Assembly (NCBI GenBank): GCA_946811695.1
Contig: OX328123.1
Coordinates: 123,041,429 to 123,105,428, forward strand
Direction of reading: 5' to 3'
From: Gonocerus acuteangulatus
Taxonomy: Eukaryota > Arthropoda > Insecta > Hemiptera > Coreidae
DNA: 64,000 bases
The notes under the pieces are model-generated. The model saw only the letters and a program-made list of their open reading frames with translations, had not been told where the DNA came from and ran no database searches. Of this stretch, positions 41,924 through 54,424 are shown in pieces. Within the stretch, counting starts at the first letter, position 1; every line of letters begins with the position of its first letter. The position numbers and the translations under genes are program-made.

Positions 41924-42735
41924 ATAATTCCTAAGAATTATCTGATATTCCCTCAAAAATGAGCTTGCCATCTCTTTGCGTCCAACTGAAAATCGATGCG
42001 GCCTGGACAAGTAGCCTAGTTCACCTTCCCTGCTATGTCAGGTAATGCTTCGCTACTCTCATGGCATCTCTTGGAATGGCTCAACCTTCTTGGATGAAGG
42101 CCAATTCGACTTCTCTGACAACGGGCAAATATAATGTCCGTGTATTAACTACTCCGCCAGCGCTGCTAGCGAAATTCCCATCTATCTATGACGGGTCTAT
42201 CGATCCTGCTTGCGTTAATAGCATTGCATAGGCAATATAACAGGCTAATGATGATTAAAGTCATTAGGTTAACATCACTTCAAAGATGCACAAGTTCATA
42301 GAGCCACTATATTGATGAAGGTATTCAGCTAATGCTTAGAGTATAGTTATTTTGCCGGCCATGCCACTTAGCGCGGAGTGCCCTTGATAGAACTCAAATA
42401 GGGTTTACAATTTACTGTCTCATTACTGCCGGATTCCACAATATCTCCAGCACCCTCGAGCACTGGCTATATTAGTTTGGCAAATAGTTTCAGCTCTACC
42501 CTCTTCACATGGGCTTATTTCATTGTGCCAAGCTAAACACTATTGTTTATACCGTTATGGTTTTCCTTGAATTTCATGGTAAATTCTCTGATAGGGAGTT
42601 ATTACCCGAAAAAGTAACTAATCCCATCTCAATACAGTTTACCACCTCTCAGGAATATTTATCGCTATATTACAAATCCAATTGATTATTGAAAATTCGA
42701 TTAACCTTAAATATTTAATAAAATTCCGACTACTC
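41425..42735. other. No gene seen
   Basis: It contains an A/T low-complexity run (41858-41928, AAATAAATAAAT-type). A GC-richer unique stretch follows at 41990-42600, with stops in all frames and no recognised protein. Confidence 0.35.
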
Positions 42736-42739
42736 GGAC

Positions 42740-43242
42740 CGGAATAAAGATCCGAAAACTTTTTATGTCTATTAATAAAATATTTTTTTCTCGCATACTT
42801 CCTTAACTCCAAGTATAACCAAAATTTAAACATCTTAGTTGGGATTAATTTCCAATTTGTAGAAAATATTTCAATTGAATCCCGCGATTCTAAGTATTCA
42901 CAAAAATATAATGACTTACAAAAAAATTGATTTCACTTTTCTCAGGAACGGTTACAGATATCGCTTTATAAATGGTTTCATTCGTTTTCTTATGTTAAGA
43001 AACCTATAAAACAAGTACCTGCAAGCATATAAACTCAAAAACGTAAGCTTTACGATTTTTTTTGCGCGACTTTCGCCCCCCCAAACACTATCTTCTAGTG
43101 GGCGGATTCTACTGGTTAACGACCTTGACCTTTCAAATTAGACGACTGATTTTTGTACAACATTTCATTAAAATCGGACCATTTTTGAGCGCGAACAGAC
43201 AAGCATATATGTATATAAATATATACATATATATAAATATAT

Positions 43243-43305
<63 letters not shown>

Positions 43306-43440
43306 AATTTGGGCGACCTATATTTTCGTGATCTATAGGGTCTGAAACGTGAAAGTTTCTAGTCGGCACTTCCGGATTGCGTCGTGAGGTAAACCTCATA
43401 AGCGGGTTCTCCCTATGGAGATAGGGAGTAACCGCGCTAA
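42740..43440 (-). repeat. Family C fragment and family B monomer, inverted
   Basis: Positions 42745-43070 match the lead half of family C inverted. Positions 43075-43440 are a complete family B monomer inverted, with (AT)n at 43236-43301, CTAGTCGGCACTTCCGGATT and CTCCCTATGGAGATAGGGAG. The B then C order seen at 31094-33182 is thus kept on the other strand. Confidence 0.8.
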
Positions 43441-43669
43441 AATGGAAGCATATTCATCTTAAAGTACGTATTGTAATTATAACGTAGTTCATATAACGTT
43501 TGTGATTAACTTATTGAATTAATGTTTATTTTGCCATGTTTACATTTATTTAGGCACACCACGTCCGTTATTCATTGAGAGGAACCCGTTGTCCGTTGGG
43601 ATTGCGAAGATAGATAGAGTCAGAGTTCGGTTTTGGTATCTTAATCAAAACTACATTTTTTATAAGTAA

Positions 43670-43810
43670 ATGCGTTTTATTCCTGTCGATGTTTCGGCTT
43701 AAAAGCCTTCGTCAGAGCGACGAGCCTTCTGATTGCCTTGAGAAAGGCTTGAATATAAAGCTGAAATGTCGGCAGAAATAAAAATGATTTCTTATAAACA
43801 ATTTATTAGC
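43670..43810. repeat. Third hammerhead-type inverted repeat
   Basis: Minus strand 43688-43715 reads CTGACGA, helix II GGCTTTTAAGCC, GAAACATC. An inverted partner near 43741-43790 reads GAGAAAGGCTTGAATATAAAG then CTGAAATGTCGGC. The outer arms are TTTATAAGTAAATGCG-like and AAATGATTTCTTATAAA. The left core is complete except for AUC in place of GUC; the right core is damaged. Confidence 0.5.
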
Positions 43811-43814
43811 AAAC

Positions 43815-45030
43815 TACACGACCGTACCCTGACTATATCCTCACATTTACTACGTCCACTATGAGTTGATCAGGACTGGTGGATTTTTGATGCACCGACT
43901 CCTGTTGGACTAATTTTGCTGATTAAAGAATTCATCTAATCATTTGTTATGGAAATCTAGATGATAAATGTCGGCCTGAAAGAAACAAAATTGAGGCCGC
44001 ATTTTTGTTGACAGGCTATCTATATCTACACGTACAACTATTTATAAATATGCATATGTTTATATATGCATATAAAAATGGAACCTAAATAACTTACATA
44101 TCTTCGGAATATGGTAAGAACTGACCGAGTCCATGGTAAAGATTGATGGAGCCGAGTGATCTATCAATGCGTGAATGTTTTCTTACTCCTTTCCAAAAAT
44201 CCATATTAAATAAAGGAAGACATTCGAAGCGTGAATAATATTCAAGACAGCTGAATCATTCAGAAGTAATCTGAGCAGCGATCCAAGCCGGCCCATCATT
44301 CATGAGTTATTGAGCAATCCCTTTAACATATTTAGGTTTTGCAACCCCCGAACGGGGAGCAAATGGTCCATCCGTGCCGTGAATGCCGCCTCCAACCAGC
44401 TGATTCCCGCAAGGGGTGGAGATTGAAGCATACGTTTGAGTGAAAAATAGGCTCCGATCAGAGGAAACGGGAAGAGCTAGGGAGGACAGGAGCGGGATGA
44501 TGAGGGGACATCTGACCATAGGATACGTGTTCGGACTTCGCCTTTGCCCCCTACAATCAGTGAATTTTCTATTGAGTCTACTCCAGCGGGCAAGGAGAAT
44601 ATAAATCTACCAAAGGGGATCTCTCTATCAAGCTTCGAACCTTTTGCTAGTTCGCCGCTCCGGTTAAAGGACTGGGCATACAAAGGGGAGATGGACCAAG
44701 ATAGAAAAATATCACGTTCTGCCTCGTATTCATTTCTTTTCACATCAAGGAACTGGATGAAATGTTCAAAGAAGCCTTCGAAATGTGTTACTCCATATAA
44801 GTAGGTACATAAGGAAATATGAAATATACAAAGAGGAATCTATGAAGCACGGATACATTTTATTTCGAAAATATTCCTTGTATTCTCTTAAGAATATTCC
44901 TTATATTCTTAAGAATATTCTTATCTAAGGAATAAGACAATAAGAAGTTAGACTTATTAACGCATTTTAAAAGTCATGATAAGTAATTAGGCGGGCGATA
45001 AAAACTACTATACAATAGTATATGGATGCT
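43815..45030. other. No gene supported; GC-richer unique stretch at 44270-44770
   Basis: This is the least repetitive part of the right half. Overlapping open frames of 86-88 codons lie on both strands (44544-44804 + and 44477-44743 -). None shows a known domain, and neither has a good splice or start context that would decide. An exon cannot be excluded. Confidence 0.3.
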
Positions 45031-45036
45031 AAGTAA

Positions 45037-45228
45037 CATGGGCATATGTAAGGGTTGAGGGGTCTGCAGCCCCCCCCCCGCCAGAAATTTTCATTGATCT
45101 GAAAAATGTGTCATAAAACCTTTAAAAATAAATTAAATAAGATTATTTAGTTCATAAAAAATGTTTTATTTTAGGTGTAATAGCCTTTTTCCTGGCTAAA
45201 ACTATTCCAAATTCTAAATTGTTTGTAT
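45037..45228. mobile_element. hAT-type MITE, inverted and truncated copy
   Basis: CATGGGCATATGTAAGGG, the G/C run block and AAATAAATTAAATAAGATTA, TTTTATTTTAGGTGTAATAG match the MITE at 16198-16434 read from its right end. The last ~40 bases and the second terminus are missing. Confidence 0.75.
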
Positions 45229-45539
45229 TACATGCGCCGGAAATGGTCATTTATATGGTTAGAAAAAGGAGTCTTTCTTCTTTTGAAAGATTTCAATGAC
45301 GTAAAAATCGGATTATCTAGACATTGAATTTCAGAACGACACGTTACTTTTTCGCGCACAAATTTTTAGTCTATTCCAGACTGGGAAAAATCATTATTTT
45401 TTGTATTCAATGATATTTACCACATTAGGGTTTCTTGAGGTGCTGATTTTAAATCTGTTATTATTTTTTATGTTAAAATGTATAAAACTAGTTTACTTGA
45501 AAACGCGAGCATATTTTTGAATTTATTTGATGAAACATA

Positions 45540-45790
45540 AATTATTGTTTAACGATTATATTTTTCCTTTAATCTACTCTATAAAACAGAATCATGTCGA
45601 TATCTTTTTCTAAACTCGATATAAAAAATAAAGCACTTTCAATCTATTTTATTTTATTTCTCGGCTCCTAAGGCGCATTGGACGGAACGCTCGGATACGC
45701 GTCGTCTATTTTTCGATGCAGAATCACCAGAAAAAAAAAATGGACCAGATCGGTGACCCCACCACTGTGTCTCCCCTTGTAAGATGCAGT
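45540..45790. repeat. Family F repeat
   Basis: TTTCCTTTAATCTACTCTATAAAAC, TGTCGATATCTTTTTCTAAACTCG, GGCTCCTAAGGCGCATTGG, CGTCTATTTTTCGATGCAG, CGGTGACCCCACCACTGTG and TCCCCTTGTAAGA. The same order recurs at 51480-51730, and the second half at 19106-19206. Confidence 0.65.
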
Positions 45791-45794
45791 GCAT

Positions 45795-46100
45795 GGAATA
45801 ACTAATAAATAAATAATACCAGGTTAACCATTTTTGCACTTTAATCGCACCAAAATTCTAAATGTCAATCCCATTTCACTGGACTAATTCTGATGTTTTT
45901 CCCAGGGGGCTTAATAGACTTTAGCCTCGTGACCAGCAACCACAATAGCAGTTGTAAACAGTGAAAACAAAAGAATGTTAACATAGCTAAGGATAATAAA
46001 TCAATAATGGTTGCCTCCTTCCTAATACTCTTGATTGTCATGTAATACAATTAATAATTGTACTAAAAATTGTATAGATTTTAAATAAACATTAATTTAA

Positions 46101-46164
<64 letters not shown>

Positions 46165-46271
46165 TTACAGTAAGGCACATTGTCAATATAGTAGTTAGGA
46201 TCAATGAATATTTTAATTCTTTCATGAGTCCAGCCCTAAATACAGTCAGAACGTTAGAATGCAAGACAATG

Positions 46272-46309
<38 letters not shown>

Positions 46310-48068
46310 AGGCAAATCCTGTATTTTTAGGTTATGTTAAATATGTTATGAATTCTCAGAACTATCCATATCATTTATTAGGTATTAAAACAAATAGGTA
46401 TTTAATACAGCTCCTAAGCAGCTATATATATAAAAATATAGTAATTAAAGTCTCTTCCTGTTATCTATTTGAGATATTTTGGTTCGTAGAAATCAGCCAA
46501 AATTACCCTATAAACAATTCTTATCTTGTGAGATATATTTTGTCACTAGAGAGATGGCTGGTGAAATTTCCTAAGTGAATCTAGATATGGAAGCGTAAGG
46601 CACTTCGGGTAATTGAACCACCCCCTCTCTCATAGGTAACTCCTACTAATGAGAAAATGAGGCTAGGCAATGTGGCAAAACTTTCTCGCTAGCTTCACTC
46701 AGTCTCTGTACAACCCCTAACTTCATGAGGAACATTTAAGTATGAGCTGTGATTTGTTTATAATTCTTGTCTTTTTTCTTTTCTTTTCTATAAATACCGT
46801 TATAAGTGAAATTATAAATAAATCTTCATTTTAGCTCAAATATACTTTAGTCATGTACATTTTAGCTGAAATCAAATGAGTTCAAACATTCGTTTTGAAA
46901 TTTGAAAGTGAGCTTCGATCAAAGAAAAGTACTGTAAAGAGCCGCTCACACTAGGAAAAATTTTACTCAAAATTTTGAAGATGTTCGTTTTGTGCAAAAA
47001 TATTGCGAGTGTGGGAGAAATATTGTGCAAAAAAACGGTTTTCAATATTTTGTGAGGCGTTCAAAAGTTTAGAAAAGTTTTGCGGACCTGTCAATATTTT
47101 GTTGACAAAGTCATGAAAAATTATCTGAATCATGAGTTCAGAATTTCAAGTCATTATAATTTTGTGAAAGCAATTATCTCGCGCATTAGCAATTTCAGCA
47201 GTAAGATTCTCCATTAAAAAATAATCTGATCAAATTATAAAACGCTAACTTCGTCGGTGGTTATTGGCCGGTAGGGGATGAAAATTGAAAATAAATATTT
47301 ATAACTTTATCCGCCGTTAAACGCCCAATAAAAGGATTGAATTAATTAAAAAGGGCAATCTGGGAGCCCACAAAGGCACTTGGTTTGGTGGGAGGGGGTT
47401 GTGGAGCTCTCGGGGGTAGAATTCAAAAATAACAATTTCACCCAACGTTCAATATTGAAAGTCTTTGAACCCAGAATTGGAGCTTGATTGTCATTTATGA
47501 AACTTTCAACATAATGGGGCTTTTTGGTTTTTATTTGTGCTAATATAATCGGCAAAGCTATGCTTTTGAAAGTGAAGTCTCTTCAATAGGAATCCCTTTC
47601 GCTTCGGGGATCCAACTATCACTGTGAATGGGCTTTGTTTTCACAATAATGTAAAACTAAATAAAAGGCTCGGCCAAGGGAAATACAAGGAATGAAGTAA
47701 ATAACAAGGTTTATTGTGTTTGTTCAGAGATCGTTTTTCTTTTGAATAATTAAATTAATATTATTTTCATTTATCACAAACATTTTCAGAAGCATTTCGA
47801 GTTTTTATAGATTTAGAAAGAAAAAAATACCGCCATTGAAATAAACAATAATGAAAACAATTGTTCTTAGTTAAAAGTGTTGCAATTATTTTCTCGGCTA
47901 CTTCTTAAACGAGATTTATAGTTTTTGTATAATTTGCGGGCCATTAAATACTTTTATCAATTGCTTATATGATATATCACAAATCACGCCTCCAAAGAAA
48001 ATTGGATGACTTCGATATCAGAGTGTGCATGTATAAATATCTTCACGTGTATATGTAAACATTCTAAT

Positions 48069-48120
<52 letters not shown>

Positions 48121-48140
48121 CATGTGTGTGTGTGTTTTAC
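45795..48140. other. AT-rich stretch, no gene seen
   Basis: Microsatellites (AT)n at 46105-46154 and 48074-48118 and a 31-base T-run at 46275-46305. No copy of families A-C. The open frames are short and unrecognised. Confidence 0.4.
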
Positions 48141-48309
48141 CGGCAAAGTATAAAATCAGGCAAACTATAGAATGCCTAGGCATTACATACAATGCCTACT
48201 GCGGTTTAGGTATAGTATGAAATACAGGATTTGTAGCTCGTAGACAAGGTTTCGTGAAGTGTTCATACAAGACTAAATCTCAGAGTAAAAACTGTAATTG
48301 TGTAAAAGA

Positions 48310-48411
48310 TTTATTTATTTATTTTTGGTGTTCCGCTTTAGGGCGATGTACACCTTACATATAGTTATTACAAACATTACATATATACATTACATTGTCT
48401 TATATACTTAC

Positions 48412-48450
<39 letters not shown>

Positions 48451-49945
48451 CTATATTATTAAATTACATTATATCAACGTATTGTCTATTTACATATTTA
48501 CATTACAATATGCTTAATAAGTTTGCATTTATTATTTACACACATATATACATACACATATAATATTAGATTGCATGATTTTAAATTAAGTTTATTTACA
48601 TTATATATATAGGTTTATTTACATGAATTATTATTATTATATATATAGGATTGGAAGGTAGATGAATTATCTGCCTTCGGTGGGATATTCATGTCTCTAT
48701 AGGACACTATGGTAACGAAACATTAAGCTGCGTTCAAATGAGTTGGTATAATCCATTGTTGTGTAGGTAATGTAGTATAGAGTCTATGTGTTGGCTATCT
48801 TCACTTAACAACTCGCATAAGTTGTGGGGTAAGTTCAGATTACGTCGTCTCATGCATTCTGTGAGTAAGTGTTTTATTGTAAGAGTAGTGATACATATTT
48901 CACATTGCGGCAGTTCTTGTCTCGTCATTAAGTAACTGTGAGTAGGTCGAGAATGACCAATCCTTAAGCGGGTCAAAACCACTTCTTCTCTTCGGTTTAC
49001 ACGGGAACTGGATGGCCATTCTTTTACTGTATGTTTGATAGCACGGAGTTTATTTTCTGTTAGTTGTGTCCACGAATTTTTCCAGAATAATGTTATAATG
49101 TCTCTTGTTCTGTTTGTCCAGTCTTGGTGGGTTAGTCTTGGTATTTCTACGTTTGTTTGTTCAGTGGCTGTTTTTGCATGAGTGTCGGCCAACGAACGTT
49201 TGCCTAAGTCTTCGTGACCTGGTAGCCAGTGGATGGTAACGTGTATGTTTAGTGTGTGACCTTGAAATAGTATTCGTTGTAATAGTGGATGATGTGTGTA
49301 GCTGTCAGTTAGTGCTTCAAGTGCGCTGAGTGAGTCCGTGTAAAGTACGATATCCCTTGTACCTGTAACAGGTATATTTTCCAGGCCAATAAGGATGCCA
49401 TAGAGCTCAGCTGTAAAGATACTCGCATGATTGTTGATTCTTTTTGTTATTACTTGCTCTTCTATTACAGCTGCTGCTCCTACACCATCATCTGTTTTGG
49501 AACCGTCAGTGAAGATAGAGAGTTTTTCTAAATTAATTGACTGAAGAGTGTCGTAATGTTTTTTATATATCAATTTTGATAACGGATTATTTTTTTTGTA
49601 CTTTGCTAAATCAGTATTGATTTCCAACGCGTTTAAGAGCCAGGGGGGATTTGTTAGTGGGCCGTCAGTCAATATTTCGGAGTCGTTAATATTGTATTTC
49701 AATTGTATTTCTCTATATCTTACACTGAACGGTCTCGCAGCCTGGGGGTTTTTGTCTGTATTTTTCATCGTATGGATTATTAATACTCATTTGAAGACAA
49801 GGTGAAGCGCCCATTGCTATGAATTTATGCATATGAGAAGCGATTTGTATCTCTCTCCGGAGGTTGAGTGGGGGTTCCCCTGTTTCTGCATATAAGCTAA
49901 CACTTGGGCTACTTCGGAATGCACCTATTGAGATACGAAGACCGG
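48310..49945 (-). mobile_element. 5'-truncated I/R1-like non-LTR retrotransposon with 11-bp target duplication
   Basis: TGTGTAAAAGA flanks the insertion at 48299-48309 and 49946-49956. On the minus strand it starts inside the reverse transcriptase thumb (TGLRISIGAFRSSPSVSLYA, then ETGEPPLNLRREIQIASHMH). It passes a frameshift near 49745-49768 into the RNase H frame and ends with an untranslated region whose 3' end is CATCGCCCTAAAGCGGAACA and an (AAAT)n-type tail. Truncation, target duplication and tail are what target-primed reverse transcription leaves. Confidence 0.88.
48734..49768 (-). pseudogene. RNase H and C-terminal Cys/His region of the truncated LINE
   Basis: This is an open frame of 344 codons. 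The ATG used to delimit it is not a natural start; the upstream RT thumb is in a neighbouring frame. RNase H acidic residues are seen in IFTDGSKTDD, TAELYGILIG, LYTDSLSALE and in the DTHAK segment after WLPGHED; the last is LADTHAK rather than the usual ADxxAK. The C-terminus has LTRLRIGHSRPTHSYL and the Cys/His motif CEICITTLTIKHLLTEC. These wordings are typical of I/R1-type ORF2 proteins. The frameshift probably lies in the A5C5 run near 49750. It cannot make a full ORF2. Confidence 0.85.
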
Positions 49946-50304
49946 TGTGTAAAAGAGCAAAGCAAATAAAATTATAAATGTCTTAATGTTTTCCATACTA
50001 AAAGAGCAAGTTTTTTAACCAATTTTTAAAGTTTTTCACATTACATAAAGTGTATAGATAAAACTAAAAACTTTTTAAATTTTTAATTTTATACAATGCC
50101 AAATAAGCAACAGGTAATGTATAGAATACCTAGGCATTTTATACAATCCCCAGGCAATGTGTGTAATATCTTGAAAAAACCAATGCTTTCTATACATTGC
50201 CTAAGCCGCTTAGACATGCAAAGTATATAATGTGACAATCATTTGTATCGAGGATATAATGCCTAGGCATTCTATAGAATGCCTGGCTTCTATACATTGC
50301 CAAT

Positions 50305-50445
50305 AACGTATAAACATTTGAACCACCGTTATTTTCGTGATCTTTGGGCCTGAACTTGAAATATTCTAGTCCAGATTACGTCATGAGGACAACCTCATAA
50401 GCAGGTCTCTCGGTATGGAGGAAGGGAGGAAAGGCGAAAAAACAA
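50305..50445 (-). repeat. Family B end block without microsatellite
   Basis: AACATTTGAACCACCGTTATT, GTGATCTTTGGGCCTGAAC, ATTCTAGTCCAGATTACGTC, GAGGACAACCTCATAAGCAG and a decayed terminal hairpin. It is more diverged than the other copies. Confidence 0.65.
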
Positions 50446-50449
50446 AAAT

Positions 50450-51475
50450 AAACATTTATAAATATTCGTTTTAAGCACATATTATATGAATTGTATAGAG
50501 GAACGGTGCTAGCTCAAAATGTTTTATCTAAAAATAAAGAGTTTGGTCTTGTAAACAAGCAGAATTCTCCATGTTTGTAAATGTTTTTACCACCAACGTT
50601 TATCTGGCTCTCTCCCCCACAATACCATTTCCATGAGAATTGTTAATTTCTGCTCCCCTAAGCCAATGGACTCCTTGTGAGGCCCAGTTAACGAACCAAC
50701 AAGCCGCTATAGAAGAAGCCGTTCTAAGGAGCGTAAAGACCTCTAGAGTGAGATAAGGTAGCAGATTGTCTGAGCTTTAGGAAAATCTGAGGCATCAGTA
50801 TTCAGGAGGGAGGGTCGCCAGTTCTAGTCCAAATAATACCAACAACTGGAATAAGTGTTGCTCTTGAACACCGGGGTCCTTGGCTATTAGCTATAATGTT
50901 TCCACCATTCTGCCGGCTCTCTGCTTCCTATCTACTGGCTCTCTTCTCTCATAATCTAGCCGCACAAGTGGACATTTAGATCCAGTAAAGCCTATCTTAT
51001 TGGAGCTGTACGAGAGAATTCTGCCAAAGGAGAACCGAACTGCATTGCATCCTTAGCTGCAAGAGAAATGCTTCAGGCAATAAATAAAGGTTGCTGCCCA
51101 AATAAATTGGGTTGCTATACACCCAAGTATAGCATATGAAGCAAGTGATTAGTAGGGAACGGATGTTATTCTATTTATAAATTCTTTTCTGATTATTAAA
51201 TCGAAATTTTTGATAGAATTCTGCACGTTTTAAGTGATTTTAAAGCATTTAAACAGCAAAAATCCATATTTTTACATATTTTGAAATAAATACATATTTT
51301 TGCTACATATTTTGATATTATTTTTATTTTTAATGGAAAAAATAAATAGAAGAGAAAGAAAATTTTTCCCATTGAGCCTAGATCACTGTGTCTTTGCAAG
51401 AAGCAAAGGTGGCTGGCACCCATGCTTCCCTGGCGCTGATGGTCTTGGAGTAGACGCGTTTTAAAAAATTTTTTA
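50450..51475. other. No gene seen
   Basis: Unique, mixed-composition sequence with stops in all frames. No repeat match to the rest of the window. Confidence 0.35.
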
Positions 51476-51479
51476 ACAA

Positions 51480-51730
51480 ATTATTGCTTAAAAATTGTAT
51501 TATTCCTTTAATCTGCTCTCTAAAACAGCGAATAAGCGAAAGAATCACGCCGATATCATTTTCCAAACTCGAGATGTAAAATAATGAATTTTATTTTATT
51601 TCTTAGCTCCTAGGGCGCATTGCACGAAACGCTTGGACATGTGTCGACTATTTATCGATGCAAAATCACCAGACAAAATGGGCCTGATCGGTGACCTCAC
51701 CACTGTATACTCCCCTTATGAGATTTTCTA
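51480..51730. repeat. Family F repeat
   Basis: Same order as 45540-45790, with CCTTTAATCTGCTCTCTAAAAC, GCCGATATCATTTTCC, CTAGGGCGCATTGCACG and CGGTGACCTCACCACTGTAT. Confidence 0.65.
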
Positions 51731-51799
51731 TATATTTTAAACTTTTGTTTTTCCATTTATAATAAGAGAGTTCTTACTAGTTATCTATTCTTTTCTTTT

Positions 51800-51920
51800 C
51801 AATTAGCACTTTCCTCCGAAGGAAAGTAGCTATTGAGGTTGGACTCATGACGAAATTTTTGAAAAATGTCTTCAAATCTTTATCGATCCTACCTAGTAGA
51901 CACCGAAAATGACCCCCGTT

Positions 51921-51994
<74 letters not shown>

Positions 51995-52910
51995 CTGTTA
52001 ACACGATAGCGGCCAGAGTTTTTGTTTTTTCGTCAGGAAACTTGGTATATAGCATTCAATTAGCAAACGATTGAACGAGTTCGTTAACCACCAAAATCGG
52101 TCCAACGGAAGGGGGGGTTTACCCCGAACCCAAAACACTAATTTGACCATTTCAGCCGTAATATTTGTTATATTTCAACGAAACTTGGTATTCGTACTGG
52201 TAATATAGAGAGAAAAGTGGGATATAAAAATAAACTAAATCGGTTCATACGGAGGGGGGGTTTACTCCGGACCGTCAATACCAATTCGCCACTACCAGCC
52301 GTGATTTTAGGTGTATTTCGACGAAACTCGGTATTCGTAGTGGTAATCCACAGGTAAATATGTGTTGTAAAAATAAACTAAATCGGTTCATTAGGAGGGG
52401 GGGTTTACTCCTGACCCAAATTCTTAATATACGCTTACTGGTCGTAATTTCTGCTGTATTGTAACGAAACGCGGTATACGTCGTGGGTAACTCATGAGAA
52501 AGAAGTGTTGTAAAAATGAGCTGAATCGGTCAATCGGAAAGCGGGGGTTTAATTTGTAATATATTTCAATAGAAAAGCCCGTCAGACGTAGGTTCACAAA
52601 GCCTCCGCAAGGAGCGCTTTCTACCACTAGAGTGACTGTATCCTGTTCCTGCGTTAGATCAAAATACGATAATATGAGGTTTTTTGTATTTATTACGTAG
52701 TGTAATAGGTACCATGTGTAAACATAACTCTGGAAGCAAATTATTAATTGATCAGTTGCTCATTACAAATTTAAAAGAGAACTATTCATGTTTTTATTTT
52801 ATTTATGTAGGATATTTTAAGCAAATTGTTCTGGAAAGCAATCTACACTACCCAAATTCTGAGGAAAGTGCTTAGTTATGCAGCTCCTGCGTGACGGACT
52901 TTTTTTATAG
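51800..52910 (-). repeat. Family A repeat, most complete copy
   Basis: From left: hairpin CTTTCCTCCGAAGGAAAG, TATTGAGGTTGGACTCATGA, GATCCTACCTAGTAGACACC, (AT)n (51927-51984), GTTAACACGATAGCGGCC and TTCAATTAGCAAACGATTGA. Three ~145-base subunits follow, then the GCTTTCCGATTG block, CGCTTTCTACCACTAGAGTG, the 63-codon frame (52684-52875) and the end CAGCTCCTGCGTGACGGAC. It shows every module of the family in one place and is the best reference copy. Confidence 0.85.
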
Positions 52911-52914
52911 TGTT

Positions 52915-53995
52915 TTTGGTATTTTTTACTACATATTTTCAATTTTTTATTACATATTTCATTATAAATATTTAAATATATATGTTCACATTTTGAATTT
53001 TATTTTACATTAACATCCGTTTCCTAGTGATTAGTTATAAATAAATAAGGTAAAAATGTAGTCATGTTATCTTTGTTGTAGTTGTTTGTGATATTTGTTC
53101 TTTGTTGCGTGTCAGGTCAATGATGCACAAATCAACTTCACAATGTGGCTTTCGTTACATTTTATTTTATAAAATCTTATTGTATAAATGAAGACCTGAA
53201 ATGCTAAGTGATCCAAGTGCCAAAATTAGGTTTTTGATTTTTTCATTTCTATGTTATCTAAACCTCTGCGCCAATACACTGCTCAAAGATCTAATTGCCA
53301 ATTCAGCTGCAAGTTTAAAAAAAAAAATCCAACAGAATTAGCTGTGTCTGCGGTGCTAGTTGATTTATGTGCCACCAGTTGCGTCGCTATTACTGAGACG
53401 TTCTTGTGCTGTTCAATGACAAACACTGACACTTTGTATGCATCATGGTTTTAAATAAACAATTCAAGAGCATTCTATCATGATCCTGATACGATTAAGA
53501 ACTTTAGGACAAACAGAAGAGTTGTCATAATAATTTCTGTAATCTTAGAATGGACCAATTTTTAAAAAAATAACTAAATAAATGTTTCATTACAATGAAG
53601 AATGTCATATACATATAATTTTTAAATAAATATTTGTCTTTTTTTAAAAAATTATGATGTTTTTTTTTTGCTTTCCCGAAAAACTACTTATTGGTACTTA
53701 GATCACTTAGCATGTTGGGTCTTCAAATGTGTGTCTAAATTTATTTTTGTTTTATTTTAAAAAAAGTTTTACATTTGTGCGAAATGTGTATATCCCCCTA
53801 CCTTTACACATCCATTTAGCCTGTTTTCTCTCTCCCTATATGGTGGAAATCCGCATCTGACATCGACCGAATGCCAAAGTAGGAAATGCTGACACGAAAT
53901 GTTGAACTTTTACAACCGATAAGTCGCGAAAACCTGATTCCCCAAATTTATATTTCATAAATAAGGATAAGCATTTATGTATGCACGTGTAAATA
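52915..53995. other. AT-rich stretch, no gene seen
   Basis: One 67-codon frame (53251-53454), unrecognised. No repeat family match and no splice-framed coding signal. Confidence 0.35.
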
Positions 53996-53999
53996 TACA

Positions 54000-54178
54000 C
54001 AAGCGAAGTTACACACGCTGAAGCGTGAGCACTCCCTGCCTAATGTTTTGTGTTCGATTTTCACTAGGATTGGTGGCTTTTCTTTGGTCTATCAGCCTTA
54101 TAATGGCTAGAAAAGGGTGTAAACCTACATACAACCCGTCCTAAAGTTCTGTGATAATTATGAAAGGACTTAAAAATT
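54000..54178 (+). mobile_element. tRNA-derived SINE (type 2), diverged copy
   Basis: The B-box region TGTTCGATTTTCACTAGGAT, then TTGGTGGCTTTT and ATGGCTAGAAAAGGGTG, parallels 7415-7515. The head is decayed. Confidence 0.5.
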
Positions 54179-54424
54179 CAAATGATTTTAAAAAAAAATG
54201 AAACATCTCCTAGAAAAAAATAATGAGGCCCAAGTGTGTTTATAAACGGTAAGCGATTTTCGATTATGGATAAAATCTACTCTCACCCTTTTTCCTCGAC
54301 TTCCGATACATCTTATGTAACATAATATGAAAAATACAAAAAAAAAATAAAAAAATAAAAAATAAATAAAAAAAATAAAATAAAATATAACGGTTCAGTT
54401 GAAAAACGTTTACTACAATGAGCA

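Larger units (their letters stand above)
48140..50300. repeat. Palindromic AATGCCTAGGCATT motif array, split by a LINE
   Basis: Variants of ATAGAATGCCTAGGCATT and ACAATGCCTA occur at 48165-48200. They recur at 50095-50300 (GAATACCTAGGCATTTTATA, AATGCCTAGGCATTCTATAG, ATGCCTGGCTTCTATACATT). AATGCCTAGGCATT is a perfect 14-base palindrome. The two clusters flank the LINE at 48310-49945, which apparently inserted into the array's right neighbourhood. Confidence 0.5.

Noticed and set aside
44477..44804. Overlapping 86- and 88-codon frames on opposite strands
   Set aside because: Both cannot be real, neither has known motifs, and the local base composition alone could produce them; noted only as a GC-richer unique stretch.
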